DNA from: Streptomyces sp. SID13031
GTDB taxonomy: Bacteria > Actinomycetota > Actinomycetes > Propionibacteriales > Kribbellaceae
DNA: 64,000 nt
NCBI RefSeq assembly: GCF_010548305.1
Contig: NZ_JAAGLV010000024.1
Span: 1-64,000 of the forward strand
Reading direction: 5' to 3'
In this document: in pieces, positions 52,256 to 61,182 of the stretch
How positions within the stretch are numbered: the stretch's first letter is position 1
Layout of the letters: each line of letters opens with the position of its first letter
Program-made: the position numbers and the translations under genes
Notes under the pieces: generated by a model
What the model was told of the DNA's origin: nothing
What the model saw: the letters and a program-made list of their open reading frames with translations, nothing else
Database searches by the model: none

Positions 52256-52281
52256 GGCGGTGCTGCCGGATTAGCACCGCC
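52256..52281. terminator. Terminator after divIVA
   Basis: GGCGGTGCT and AGCACCGCC form a 9-bp stem with an eight-base loop, 45 bases past the divIVA stop. It could act in both directions between these convergent genes. Confidence 0.6.
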
Positions 52282-52325
52282 CCTAGTCACGCCAAGACCA
52301 GGTACTACTTCAGAGCAGGTACTGC

Positions 52326-53096
52326 TTAAACGCCGTGGCCGTGAGCCTGGGCGCGGGCCTCCGGGCGGAAGCCGTTGCGCGGGCTGAGCGTGTCGTCGCC
52401 GTTGCCGAGCGCCTTGAGCTGCTCGGTGAAGTACGTCTTCAGGCGGCTGCGGTACTCACGCTCGTACGCGTGCAGGTCGTCGATCGTGCGCTCGAGCTGA
52501 CCCTTCTGCTTCTCCAGCGTGCCGAGCATCTGAGCGCGACGCTCGGCGATCTCGCCGTCGAGCTTCTCGGCACGGGCGCGGGCCTCACCGGTCATCCGGT
52601 CGGCCTTGCCGCGAGCCTCGTTCTCCAGTCGCTCGGCCTTGGCGCGGGCCTCGCCGATGATCTTGTCGGCGGTGTCCTTCGCCTCCTGGACCAGGTCGTC
52701 GGAGTGCTTGGTGGCCATCTCCAGCAGCCGCACAGCGGAGCTGGAGGCGTCGCCGACGGTTCCTGCTGCCGCAGCAGCCCCCGCGACCGCTACTGGCGGA
52801 GCGACGACTGGCGGTGGCTTCTCTTCTGGCTTCTCGACGACCACTGGGGCCGGCTTGGGCTGCTGCACAACAGGCGGCAGGGCGGCGGTCTGGTCGACCA
52901 CCGGGCGGTCCTGCCCACTGCCGGCACGCTGGGCCGCGGCGAGCTTGGCCCGCAGCTCCTCGTTCTCGGCGAGAAGTCGCTCTAGTTCGGCTTCGACCTC
53001 GTCGAGGAAGGAGTCGACCTCAGTGACGTCGTAGCCCTCCCGCAATCGGACGGGCGTGAACTGCTTCGAGCGGACGTCATCCGGCGTCAGCGGCAT
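52326..53096 (-). CDS. divIVA: DivIVA/Wag31 polar growth and septum protein
   Basis: The 256-residue coiled-coil protein recruits the cell-wall machinery to poles in actinobacteria. The N-terminal membrane-binding part is PLTPDDVRSKQFTPVRLREGYDVTEVDSFLDEVEAELERLL. A Pro/Val-rich linker and a long charged coiled coil (KAERLENEARGKADRMTGEARARAEKLD) follow. GAGGTGAAAG precedes the ATG. It is the last gene of the division cluster on this strand, with 208 bases upstream for its own promoter. Confidence 0.95.
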   Translation of the reverse strand: MPLTPDDVRSKQFTPVRLREGYDVTEVDSFLDEVEAELERLLAENEELRAKLAAAQRAGSGQDRPVVDQTAALPPVVQQPKPAPVVVEKPEEKPPPVVAPPVAVAGAAAAAGTVGDASSSAVRLLEMATKHSDDLVQEAKDTADKIIGEARAKAERLENEARGKADRMTGEARARAEKLDGEIAERRAQMLGTLEKQKGQLERTIDDLHAYEREYRSRLKTYFTEQLKALGNGDDTLSPRNGFRPEARAQAHGHGV

Positions 53097-53304
53097 CTTT
53101 CACCTCGTTTGTCTGTGTCTTGGCGGAGTCGTCTTGGCCTGGACCTCGGCGACTCAGTAGATCACGTTATCGCTTCGTTGTGTTCTGGCGGAATCCGGGC
53201 GGGCGATAACTGTCATGGATCTCCCCGTCGTCCGGTCTGCTCCTACCCAGGTGGTGGAGTCCTCACGCTCCGACTTCCCTGCGTACCGGCGGGTTCGGGC
53301 GATC

Positions 53305-53610
53305 TCACAACGACCTGATCGCGGTCGAGTTGATCGACATCGCCAGTGAGACGAGGACGAACAGCATCAGCATCGACAGGTCGATCCTGATACCGCCGGC
53401 GCCGATCGGAGGCAGGATCCGCCGCAACGGCCGCAGACACGGATCGGTCACCGAGTAGATCAGCTCGAACAGCAACAGCAACGGCCCTTTCGGGTGCCAT
53501 TGCGGCGCGAACATCACGATCAGGCTGAGCACGAACCGCGCCACCAGCATCAGGAAGAAGGCGAGCAGCAGCCAGCTGAGAACACCGAGGACGAGCACGA
53601 GAGCATCCAT
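53305..53610 (-). CDS. YggT-family membrane protein
   Basis: The 101-residue protein has two membrane helices joined by the family motif YSVTDPCLRPLRRILPPIG. YggT proteins accompany sepF in Gram-positive division clusters and may aid septum formation. The ATG at 53610 is preferred to a TTG three codons earlier. A TACACT -10-like element lies about 13 bases before the ATG, so a nearly leaderless transcript is possible. Confidence 0.92.
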   Translation of the reverse strand: MDALVLVLGVLSWLLLAFFLMLVARFVLSLIVMFAPQWHPKGPLLLLFELIYSVTDPCLRPLRRILPPIGAGGIRIDLSMLMLFVLVSLAMSINSTAIRSL

Positions 53611-53648
53611 GTCAGACAAGAGTGTAGAAGACGGCCGAAGCCACGTCC

Positions 53649-54170
53649 TCAGCTCTGGTTGTAGAACCCGTCCGCGGCGATCTTTTCCTTCTCCTCCGCG
53701 GCCAGCGTCACGTTCGGCGGGCAGACCAGGAAGACCTTGGTGGTGATCCGCTCGATCGAGCCACGGCAGCAGAAGATCAGCCCGGCGGCGAAGTCCACCA
53801 GCCGCTTGGCGTCCGCGTGGTCCATCTCGGTCAGGTTCATGATGACGGGGGTGCCGTCGCGGAAGTGCTCACCGATCACGCGCGCCTCGTTGTAGCTGCG
53901 CGGGTGCACGGTGGTGATGCGGGCCAACTCGGTAACCTCCGGCGGTGTTGCTGTCACGCCACGTCGATCTGGGAACTTGCTGACCGTACCGACCTGCTCG
54001 TCCGTTCGCACCGGGACCGGCGCGGTCTGCTCGGACTCCCCGTCGACGGCTTCCTCGTCGTACTCGTCTTCGTAGCCGTCGTCGTACTCGTCGTCATAGC
54101 GCGCGTTGTACCGCTCGCCGTCCTCGACCAAGCCGAGGTACACACCCATCTTGCGCAACGCGCCGCTCAT
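53649..54170 (-). CDS. sepF: Cell division protein SepF
   Basis: The 173-residue FtsZ-anchoring protein starts with the membrane-binding helix SGALRKMGVYLGLVED, followed by an acidic Asp/Glu/Tyr linker. The SepF core is RITTVHPRSYNEARVIGEHFRDGTPVIMNLTEMDHADAKRLVDFAAGLIF, followed by KVFLVCPPNVTL. In actinobacteria, which lack FtsA, SepF is the main membrane tether for FtsZ. The ATG at 54170 begins the amphipathic helix. Confidence 0.96.
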   Translation of the reverse strand: MSGALRKMGVYLGLVEDGERYNARYDDEYDDGYEDEYDEEAVDGESEQTAPVPVRTDEQVGTVSKFPDRRGVTATPPEVTELARITTVHPRSYNEARVIGEHFRDGTPVIMNLTEMDHADAKRLVDFAAGLIFCCRGSIERITTKVFLVCPPNVTLAAEEKEKIAADGFYNQS

Positions 54171-54207
54171 GGCCCTCCAGCCCTTCGGTCGAGTCTTGAT
54201 GTCGACA

Positions 54208-54924
54208 CTAGCCCAGAGAAGTACGTGTACCGAGTAATGCGCGCCCGAGCCGAACGTGTGTCGCCCCACGCCTGATGGCGGCCTCCAGATCGCCGCTCAT
54301 CCCCGCGGAGATCCAGTCGGCGCCGGGATGTTCGGAGCGTAGCCGGGAAGCTACTGATTCCAGTCCCCCGAACGCCTCGTCCGAGTCCGATCCAAGAGGC
54401 GCCACGGCCATCACACCACCGAGCTCCAACCCGTCCGCCGCCGCCACCTCCGCGGCCAGCTCCGGTACGTCGGCCGGCGCGACGCCACCGCGGCTCATCC
54501 CGGTCGCCGCGCCGTCCGGCCCGTACTCGGCCAGGCTCACCTGCAGCAGGCAGCGCAGTACTCGGCCTTCCTCCACGGCGGCCCGGGACAGCGCTTTCAC
54601 CAGGGACGACCGGTCGACCGAGTGCAGGACGGACGCGTTGCGAACGACCGAACGGGCCTTGTTCGACTGCAACTGCCCGACGAAGTGCCAGGTGACGTCC
54701 GCACAGTCCGGCGCCTTGGCCTTGAGCTCCTGTTCCCGGTTCTCCCCCAGGTCCTGGACTCCGAGAGCCGCCAGCGCCCGTACATCGCTGACGGGGAAGG
54801 TTTTGGTGATCCCCACGAGGGTCACCGACCCCTCCGGCCTCCCGGCCGCCTCACAGGCCGCCTGGATCCGCTCGCGGACCGCCTTCAGGTTGGCGGCCAG
54901 CTCTTCCTCACGGGTGCCGGTCAC
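54208..54924 (-). CDS. YggS/PLPBP-type pyridoxal phosphate-binding protein
   Basis: The 238-residue alanine-racemase-like barrel protein carries the PLP lysine in VTLVGITKTFPVSDV, then DLGENREQELKAKAP, WHFVGQLQSNKAR and MSGDLEAAIRRGATHVRLGRALLG. It buffers vitamin B6 and affects amino acid balance. GTG at 54924 overlaps the pgeF stop (GTGA). Confidence 0.94.
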   Translation of the reverse strand: MTGTREEELAANLKAVRERIQAACEAAGRPEGSVTLVGITKTFPVSDVRALAALGVQDLGENREQELKAKAPDCADVTWHFVGQLQSNKARSVVRNASVLHSVDRSSLVKALSRAAVEEGRVLRCLLQVSLAEYGPDGAATGMSRGGVAPADVPELAAEVAAADGLELGGVMAVAPLGSDSDEAFGGLESVASRLRSEHPGADWISAGMSGDLEAAIRRGATHVRLGRALLGTRTSLG

Positions 54925-55649
54925 GCGGCCAGCCTGATCAGCCCGGCCAGCCGGCCGCTGACCGGACCTTCGCGCCGGTACGAGTAGAGGTCCGCCGACT
55001 CGATCGTGCAGGCGGTCTCCCGGATCACGTCGCAATCGAGCTCGGCCAACTGAGCCTCCACACCGGCAGCCACGTCGATCGCCGGGGTCCCCCAGCTCGT
55101 CTCCGAGTACGACGCGGGCACCCGCTCGGCGACCTCGGCACGCATCTCGGCGGGGACCTCGTAGCAGTTGCCGCACGCGTACGGCCCGAGGACCGCGGTG
55201 ATCCGGCCGGCGCCGAGAGCACGCATGGCGGCGACCGTGGCCGGTACGACGCCTGAATACATCCCCCGGCGACCGGAGTGGGCCGCGCCGATCACGGTGC
55301 CGGCCTGGTCGGCCAGCAGGACGGGCAGGCAATCGGCAGCGCGGACGCAGAGCACGACATCGGTCTGGGTGGTCACCATCGCGTCGGCCCGCGGGCGCGG
55401 GTCGATCGCGATATCCCCGGGCCCGACCACGTGGACGTCGGGGCTGTGCACCTGGTTGACCCGGATCACCCGCTCGGGGGCGACTCCGAACTCGGTCGCG
55501 ATCCGCCGGAAGTTCTCGGCGATCGCCCCGGCCTCGTCCCCCTGCGCGCTGCCGAGATTCAGCTCCCCGTACGGCGGTTGGCTCGCTCCCCCGTACCGAT
55601 CGGTGAAGGCGAAGCGGACACCATCTCGAACCTCGTCATAACCGAACAC
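54921..55649 (-). CDS. pgeF: PgeF/YfiH peptidoglycan-editing or purine nucleoside phosphorylase-type protein
   Basis: The 242-residue DUF152 protein has the zinc-site motifs RVNQVHSPDVHVVG, VLCVRAADCLPVLLADQAG and GAAHSGRRGMYSGVV, with ACTIESADLYSYRREGPVSGR at the end. Family members act on purine nucleosides or correct peptidoglycan precursors. The AHSGRRG block replaces the commoner AHAGWRG. It starts with GTG after the S41 protease gene. Confidence 0.9.
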   Translation of the reverse strand: MFGYDEVRDGVRFAFTDRYGGASQPPYGELNLGSAQGDEAGAIAENFRRIATEFGVAPERVIRVNQVHSPDVHVVGPGDIAIDPRPRADAMVTTQTDVVLCVRAADCLPVLLADQAGTVIGAAHSGRRGMYSGVVPATVAAMRALGAGRITAVLGPYACGNCYEVPAEMRAEVAERVPASYSETSWGTPAIDVAAGVEAQLAELDCDVIRETACTIESADLYSYRREGPVSGRLAGLIRLAA

Positions 55650-55658
55650 ACCTCAAGG

Positions 55659-56636
55659 CTATCCGGCAGTCAGCACAGCGCGCGCCGCACGCGCTTCTTC
55701 CGAGACAGCCCGGCGGCCGGGGTCCGCTGCCAGCTCGAGCACGTGGTCGAGCGCAAGGCCGTACGCCTCCGCAAACGCGTCATCGGCAGCCACCTCCACA
55801 TCGGGTACTACCCCGACGCGCTCCCAGTTGGTACCGGAGATTGGGTTTTGGGCGCGGGCGATCGGGATGGTTGCTTCGAGGTGGGGGTGCAGCTTGAAGC
55901 CTTCGCGGGGGTGGGCGCCGCCGCCGGTGCGCTCGCCGACGATGGTGGCGCGGCCGAGTTGCTGGAGGTCGTAGGTGAGTTCTTCGCCGCCGGAGAAGGT
56001 GGCCCGGCTGGTCAGCACCCAGATCGGTTTGGCGCCGCCGAAGCGGGGGCCTGGGAGATGGGGAGTGGTCCAGAACTGCCGCAGGGTGTTGTCGGCGGGG
56101 CTGACCAGGTCGTTCAGGTGGACCGGCTCGCCGTCGAAGAAGTGGCTGCAGACGAAGGCGACCATGTCGGGCGAGCCGCCGCGGCACTCGCGCAGGTCGA
56201 TCAGCAAGGCATCTGTTGCTGACAGCAACGACATGGCGGCGGTCACGGCGGCGCCGGCATGGGTGGGATCGAACAGCAGCGGCCGGATCTCAAGTAGACC
56301 AATGTTGCCGGCCAGGCGCTCCACCCGGGCCATCCCGCCCGCGGTCAACTCGGCCTGCTGCCGCCAGGCAATGTCCTCGGCGACCGGGTCGGTCTCGTCG
56401 ACCACCTCGTCGACGTGGAACTTCAGTCGCAGATGCAGATCCTGATTACCCTCCTGCAGATCGGCCGTCACCCGGTCGGCCAGCGCCGACGGCTCGACCA
56501 GCCCGTCGTACCGGCCGTCCGCCGTGGCCTTCCTCAGCCGGTCGGCGATCTCCACCCCGACGCCGGGGAACACGTAGTACTCGGCGACCAGGCTCGCGAG
56601 CCGGTCGATCAACGGGGGAATCTCCTCTGTACGCAT
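55659..56636 (-). CDS. S41-family peptidase
   Basis: The 325-residue protein matches the tail-specific/IRBP-type S41 peptidases: an N-terminal helical domain (DRLASLVAEYYVFPGVG), DALLIDLRECRGGSPDMV, and catalytic Ser215 in TSRATFSGGEELTYDLQ. No PDZ domain or signal peptide is seen, so it may be cytoplasmic. It is divergent from an ArsR-type gene with an inverted repeat between them, which interrupts the usual pgeF-ftsZ neighbourhood. It is probably controlled by that regulator. Confidence 0.87.
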   Translation of the reverse strand: MRTEEIPPLIDRLASLVAEYYVFPGVGVEIADRLRKATADGRYDGLVEPSALADRVTADLQEGNQDLHLRLKFHVDEVVDETDPVAEDIAWRQQAELTAGGMARVERLAGNIGLLEIRPLLFDPTHAGAAVTAAMSLLSATDALLIDLRECRGGSPDMVAFVCSHFFDGEPVHLNDLVSPADNTLRQFWTTPHLPGPRFGGAKPIWVLTSRATFSGGEELTYDLQQLGRATIVGERTGGGAHPREGFKLHPHLEATIPIARAQNPISGTNWERVGVVPDVEVAADDAFAEAYGLALDHVLELAADPGRRAVSEEARAARAVLTAG

Positions 56637-56664
56637 GACGAGAAATCAAACACCAGGATTGACA

Positions 56665-56688
56665 AAGCGTCAAGAACTCTCGACGCTT
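56665..56688. promoter_or_regulatory. Probable ArsR-type operator between the S41 and HTH genes
   Basis: AAGCGTC and GACGCTT (56665-56671, 56682-56688) are exact complements separated by ten bases in the 58-base divergent intergenic region. A TTGACA at 56659-56664 overlaps the left half. A dimer bound here would block one or both promoters. Confidence 0.5.
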
Positions 56689-56694
56689 AACCTC

Positions 56695-57213
56695 ATGACC
56701 GAAGAAATGGCGGACAAGCTGGAGATCTCGACCGCGGAGCAGTTCAAGGCGCTCGGGCATCCGCTCCGGCACCGGCTGCTGTTCGCGCTCGGCCTGGAGG
56801 CGGCGACGATCAGCCAGCTGGCGGCCACGCTCGACACGGCGAAGGGCAATGTCGCCCACCATCTCGGCGTACTCAGAGACGCCGGGATGGTCCGGGTCGT
56901 CGAGACCCGGCAGGTGCGCGGAGGCACCGAGCAGTACTACCGCCGGACCGCGAAGATCATGGACTTCACCGGTGAGGGCGAGCGCGCGAACACAGCGATC
57001 GCCCTGCAGGCCGCCTCGGCCGAGCTGCAGTCCTCGACCGGCAAGCCGATGCTCGACCTGCGCAACATCCGGCTGACCGAGGCGCAGGCGGAGGAGCTCC
57101 GGACCCGGCTGTCCGAGCTCGTCCGGGGGCTGGAAGACGCCGGCTCTGGCGAGGCCCGCTACGGCGTGGTCGTCTCGGTCTACCGTCCCCAGCAGCCCGA
57201 GCCGACCACCTAG
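56695..57213 (+). CDS. ArsR/helix-turn-helix regulator
   Basis: The 172-residue protein has a winged helix: EQFKALGHPLRHRLLFALGLEAATISQLAATLDTAKGNVAHHLGVLRDAGMVRVVETRQVRGGTEQYYRRTA. A C-terminal helical region with a LRTRLSELVRGLED segment may dimerise. It has no cysteine metal site, so it is not an arsenic or metal sensor. It is divergent from the S41 peptidase and convergent with ftsZ only five bases away. Confidence 0.9.
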   Translation: MTEEMADKLEISTAEQFKALGHPLRHRLLFALGLEAATISQLAATLDTAKGNVAHHLGVLRDAGMVRVVETRQVRGGTEQYYRRTAKIMDFTGEGERANTAIALQAASAELQSSTGKPMLDLRNIRLTEAQAEELRTRLSELVRGLEDAGSGEARYGVVVSVYRPQQPEPTT

Positions 57214-57217
57214 CGGA

Positions 57218-58720
57218 CTACTTCAAGAAGTCCGGGATGTCGAGGTCGTCCTCGTCATTGTCGGGCTTGCGCGGCTGACGCTGCGGCGGCGGCTGCGAGG
57301 ACGGCGCGTTCGACGGGCCCGTGGTCGGCCAGGTGTGCTGGGCCGGTGCGGGCGGCGGCGTATGCGGGAGGGGCGGCTGGTTCGTCTGCGGCTGAGGAGT
57401 GCGAATCGGCTCGCCGGCCTGCGGGCGCGCCGAGTGCGTGGTGCCCCGCTGGTCCGTGTTCGGCACCGGGACGGTGTCGTCGGCCGGCACGGGAGCCGGC
57501 GGCTGGTAACTCGGCGCGCCCTGAGTCGAGCCCTGGGCCGCGCCTTGGCCAGCCGGAGCCTGGGGTTGCGCCTCCACAGGCGGTGCTGCGGGCGCCTGGC
57601 TTGCGGTGTTCGCAGGCGGTGTCCCGTACGGCGGGGCCTGGTTGGCCGCTTGCTGAGCCTGCGCCTGCGCCTCGGCCGAGCGCGGAACGCCCTGGGTCGC
57701 GACATCGCCGCCGGCGGCCGGCAGCTTGTTCTGCGGACGCGCCTGGTTCATCGCCTGCTCGCGACGCTTCGGCATCCCGCCGTCGAAGCCGGCCGCGATC
57801 ACGGTCACCCGGACCTCGTCGCCGAGCGCGTCGTCGATCACCGCGCCGAAGATGATGTTCGCGTCGGTGTGCGCGGACTCCGAGACGAGCTGGGCCGCCT
57901 CGTTGATCTCGAACAGGCCGAGGTCGGAGCCGCCGGCGATCGACAGCAGCACGCCGTGCGCGCCCTCGATGCTTGCCTCCAGCAACGGTGAGGAGATGGC
58001 CGCCTCGGCCGCCGCCACCGCGCGGTCCTCGCCGCGGGACGAGCCGATGCCCATCAGCGCCGAACCGGCGTTGGACATCACTGCCTTGACGTCGGCGAAG
58101 TCCACGTTGATCAGGCCGGGAGTGGTGATCAGGTCGGTGATACCGGAGACACCCTGCAGCAGCACCTGGTCGGCCTGCTTGAAGGCGTCCAGGACGGAGA
58201 CGGCGCGGTCGGAGATGGTGAGGAGGCGGTCATTCGGAATCACTATTAGAGTGTCGACCTCCTCACGCAGAGCAGCTATACCGTCCTCGGCCTGGGTCGC
58301 GCGGCGCTTGCCCTCGAAGGAGAACGGCCGCGTCACCACACCGATGGTCAGGGCGCCGAGCGAGCGGGCGATCCGGGCCACGACGGGCGCGCCACCGGTA
58401 CCGGTGCCACCACCCTCACCCGCGGTGACGAAGACCATGTCGGCGCCCTTCAGCGCCTCCTCGATCTCCTCCGCGTGGTCCTCGGCGGCCTTCTGCCCGA
58501 TCGCCGGGTTCGCGCCGGCGCCGAGGCCCCGGGTCTCCTCACGGCCGATGTCGAGCTTGACGTCCGCGTCGCTCATCAACAACGCCTGGGCGTCGGTGTT
58601 GATGGCGATGAACTCAACGCCCTTCAAGCCGTGCTCGATCATCCGGTTCACGGCATTGACGCCGCCTCCGCCGATGCCGACGACCTTGATGAGTGCCAAA
58701 TAGTTCTGCGGTGCCGCCAC
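57218..58720 (-). CDS. ftsZ: Cell division protein FtsZ
   Basis: The 500-residue tubulin-like GTPase forms the Z ring. The GTP-binding motif is AGEGGGTGTGGAPVVARIA. The start VVGIGGGGVNAVNRMIEHGL and the T7-loop region NVDFADVKAVM are intact. A long Pro/Gln/Ala linker of about 150 residues precedes the conserved C-terminal peptide DDLDIPDFLK that binds SepF and others. The GTG start has GAGAGG upstream. The 254 bases before it probably hold ftsZ promoters. Confidence 0.97.
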   Translation of the reverse strand: MAAPQNYLALIKVVGIGGGGVNAVNRMIEHGLKGVEFIAINTDAQALLMSDADVKLDIGREETRGLGAGANPAIGQKAAEDHAEEIEEALKGADMVFVTAGEGGGTGTGGAPVVARIARSLGALTIGVVTRPFSFEGKRRATQAEDGIAALREEVDTLIVIPNDRLLTISDRAVSVLDAFKQADQVLLQGVSGITDLITTPGLINVDFADVKAVMSNAGSALMGIGSSRGEDRAVAAAEAAISSPLLEASIEGAHGVLLSIAGGSDLGLFEINEAAQLVSESAHTDANIIFGAVIDDALGDEVRVTVIAAGFDGGMPKRREQAMNQARPQNKLPAAGGDVATQGVPRSAEAQAQAQQAANQAPPYGTPPANTASQAPAAPPVEAQPQAPAGQGAAQGSTQGAPSYQPPAPVPADDTVPVPNTDQRGTTHSARPQAGEPIRTPQPQTNQPPLPHTPPPAPAQHTWPTTGPSNAPSSQPPPQRQPRKPDNDEDDLDIPDFLK

Positions 58721-58853
58721 GTCCGCGCCTCTCGCCTCGTTCTGTTCCCGTTATGGCCAGTTGGCCGTCCGAGCTGCGCCTGCCTCGAACCCTTCCGCAA
58801 ACCGCTCCCCGTTGCCCGGCAGCCGTCTGTGGTGTCTCCGGAATGGGTCTGTA

Positions 58854-58882
58854 CCTCAAGTAGATGATTAGAGTTCTGTCAA
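58854..58882 (-). promoter_or_regulatory. Candidate ftsZ promoter
   Basis: A consensus TTGACA lies at 58882-58877 on the minus strand in the ftsQ-ftsZ gap. The hexamer 17 bases downstream (TTGAGG) is a poor -10, so this is tentative. Confidence 0.3.
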
Positions 58883-58974
58883 CCCTAGATTCATTCGAAC
58901 GCTACGGGAGACGCTCAGGCAATGTCCACGCGCCTCGCCGCCCGTCCCGCGATGTGTGCCCGATGTGGGCACGC

Positions 58975-59715
58975 TCACTTCTTTTCCCCTTTGGTGACAG
59001 GGAGATCGGGCGCCGAGACGTCGTAGACCAAAGCGTCGCGTTTCATCAGCACGCTGAGTACTGCCGCCTTCTGCTCACTGTCATCGTCGCTGCCCCAGAC
59101 CACCTTCACCCTGGACCCCAGGTTGAGGGTGATCGAGTCCGGCGAGGCCGCCGAGATCGACTTCACCTGGGACCGCAGTACCTCCGGCAAGGCCGCCGAA
59201 ACCGTCACCACCGAACGGATTGTGACCGCTCGCCTGTTCCCGACCACGAGTGCCTCGGGTAACCCCTCCGGCCGGGCGGGCACGGTCTTGAAGGCCACCC
59301 CGGTCGCGTCCACGAGCTCGAAGTTGCTGCCGTCGGTGACGACCACCACCGGGACCCGCTCGGTCACCACGATCTTCAGCTGGTTCGGCCAGGCCCGGGT
59401 GACCTGCGCGTCGGAGACGGACTGGATCGTCCGCACCCGCTGCGCGATCGCACTCAGGTCCACCTTCGCCAGCGGCGTCCCGAGCGGGGCCGCCGCGACC
59501 TGGGTGATGGTTGCCACCGGCACCGTATCCGCCCCGGCCACCTTGACCCCGGAGACCGCGAGCACGGAGGAGTAGTAGAACAACCAGGCGATCACGCCGG
59601 CGAGCAGGACGATCAGGCCGCCGACTGCCCAGGGCAGCCAGCCACGCCATCGCACCAACCGCTGCCGGCGCGCGAACCGCTCCTGTGCCCGGGCAAGGTC
59701 AGTGCTTTGACTCAT
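58975..59715 (-). CDS. ftsQ: Cell division protein FtsQ
   Basis: The 246-residue protein has a basic cytoplasmic start (RFARRQRLVRWRGW), one membrane helix (PWAVGGLIVLLAGVIAWLFYYSS) and an outside POTRA domain with VKVAGADTVPVATITQVA. The FtsQ block TIQSVSDAQVTRAWPNQLKIVVTERVPVVVV follows. It links early and late division proteins. It is 27 bases past murC, in the usual order. Confidence 0.93.
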   Translation of the reverse strand: MSQSTDLARAQERFARRQRLVRWRGWLPWAVGGLIVLLAGVIAWLFYYSSVLAVSGVKVAGADTVPVATITQVAAAPLGTPLAKVDLSAIAQRVRTIQSVSDAQVTRAWPNQLKIVVTERVPVVVVTDGSNFELVDATGVAFKTVPARPEGLPEALVVGNRRAVTIRSVVTVSAALPEVLRSQVKSISAASPDSITLNLGSRVKVVWGSDDDSEQKAAVLSVLMKRDALVYDVSAPDLPVTKGEKK

Positions 59716-59742
59716 CCCCCGCTCACCACCGGATCCACCGGA

Positions 59743-61182
59743 TCACTCCGCGGCCGCCGCCGCGAGAGCTGCCCGCTCGGCCAGCAGGCCGAGCACCTCA
59801 GGCCCGATCAGCGTCACGTCACCGGCACCGGCGGTGACGACCAGGTCGCCCGGCTCGGCCAGGTCCGCGACCAGCCGCGGTACGGCGGACCAGGAGGGCT
59901 CGAACCGGACCTGATCCGGCTTCAGCGGCACGTGGTTGGCGATCAGCGCGCCGGTGATCCCGGGCTCGGGATCCTCCCGGGCGGCGAAGATGTCCATCAC
60001 CACGACCTCGTCGGCCAGCGCGAGCGACTCGGAGAAGTCGGCCGCGAAGATCCTGGTCCGGCTGAACAGGTGCGGCTGGAAGCAGACGATCACGCGCCCC
60101 TCCCCCGCCACCGTGCGAGCCGCGGCCAGGTCGACCGCGATCTCGGTCGGGTGGTGGGCGTACGAGTCGAAGACCCGGACGCCGTCCTCGAGGCCCTTGA
60201 ACTCGAACCGCCGGCCGGTCCCGGTGAAGGCCGCGAGACCCTCGGCCAGATCGGCCGCGGAGAAGCCCAGCCCGAGCCCGACGGTCAATGCCGCCGCGGC
60301 GTTCAGCGCATTGTGCTTGCCGGCCTGCTGCAGGTTCACGATCGGCAGCTTGCGCCCGTGGAAGACCGGCACGAACGACTGGACCGCCCCGGTCGCGATG
60401 ATCTCGGTCACCTGGGTGTCGGCATCCGCCGATTCGCCGTACGTCCGTACGTCGATGCCCTTCGCCCGGGCGAACTCGGCCAGCTTGCGGGCGCCGGGGT
60501 CGTCGAAGCAGACGACCATGAAGCCACCCGGGATCACCCGGTCGCAGAACTGCTCGAAGGCGAGCCGGTAGCTGGCCTCATCGCCGTAGTTGTCCAGGTG
60601 GTCCGGCTCGACCGAGGTGACGATCGACACCTCGGGGCTGTAGGTCAGGAAGGACTTGTCGGACTCGTCGGACTCCGCGACGAACAGGTCGCCGCTGCCG
60701 TCGTGGGCGTTCGAGCCGGACTCGTTCAGGTTCCCGCCGATCGCGTACGACGGGTCCGCACCGCAGTGCTGCAGCGCGACCGTCAGCATCGACGTGGTGG
60801 TCGTCTTACCGTGCGTACCGGCGACCGCGATGGTCCGGCGGCCGACCATCACCGACGCGAGCGCGGCGGCCCGCGGCAGGATCGGGATCCCCGCCGCCCG
60901 CGCGGCGACGACCTCGGGGTTGGTCTCGCGGATCGCCGTGGAGACGACGACGGTGTCCACCTCGGCGACGTGCTCGGCAGCGTGCCCGACCCAGCAGGTC
61001 GCACCGAGGGCGCGCAGGGCGCCGAGCACCTTGCTGTCCTTGCCGTCCGAACCGGAGACCTCGATACCGCGGGCCGCCATGATCCGGGCGATCCCGGACA
61101 TCCCGGCGCCGCCGATACCGACGAAGTGCACCCGGCCGAGCTTCTCGGCGGGCAGATGGCTGTCAGGTGCGGTGACGATCAC
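59743..61182 (-). CDS. murC: UDP-N-acetylmuramate-L-alanine ligase MurC
   Basis: The 479-residue ligase adds the first stem-peptide residue. It has the N-terminal Rossmann motif VHFVGIGGAGMSGIARIM, the ATP loop VAGTHGKTTTTSML, EPDHLDNYGDEASY, and the C-terminal DSYAHHPTEIAVDLAAARTV. GTG at 61182 overlaps the murG stop (GTGA). Confidence 0.97.
   Translation of the reverse strand: MIVTAPDSHLPAEKLGRVHFVGIGGAGMSGIARIMAARGIEVSGSDGKDSKVLGALRALGATCWVGHAAEHVAEVDTVVVSTAIRETNPEVVAARAAGIPILPRAAALASVMVGRRTIAVAGTHGKTTTTSMLTVALQHCGADPSYAIGGNLNESGSNAHDGSGDLFVAESDESDKSFLTYSPEVSIVTSVEPDHLDNYGDEASYRLAFEQFCDRVIPGGFMVVCFDDPGARKLAEFARAKGIDVRTYGESADADTQVTEIIATGAVQSFVPVFHGRKLPIVNLQQAGKHNALNAAAALTVGLGLGFSAADLAEGLAAFTGTGRRFEFKGLEDGVRVFDSYAHHPTEIAVDLAAARTVAGEGRVIVCFQPHLFSRTRIFAADFSESLALADEVVVMDIFAAREDPEPGITGALIANHVPLKPDQVRFEPSWSAVPRLVADLAEPGDLVVTAGAGDVTLIGPEVLGLLAERAALAAAAAE

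Larger units (their letters stand above)
52008..52325. other. Convergent intergenic region between ileS and divIVA
   Basis: No gene is supported in these 318 bases. Two hairpins are annotated separately. A short direct repeat (caggtact) occurs twice near 52300-52320. The rest shows no recognised signal. Confidence 0.5.
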
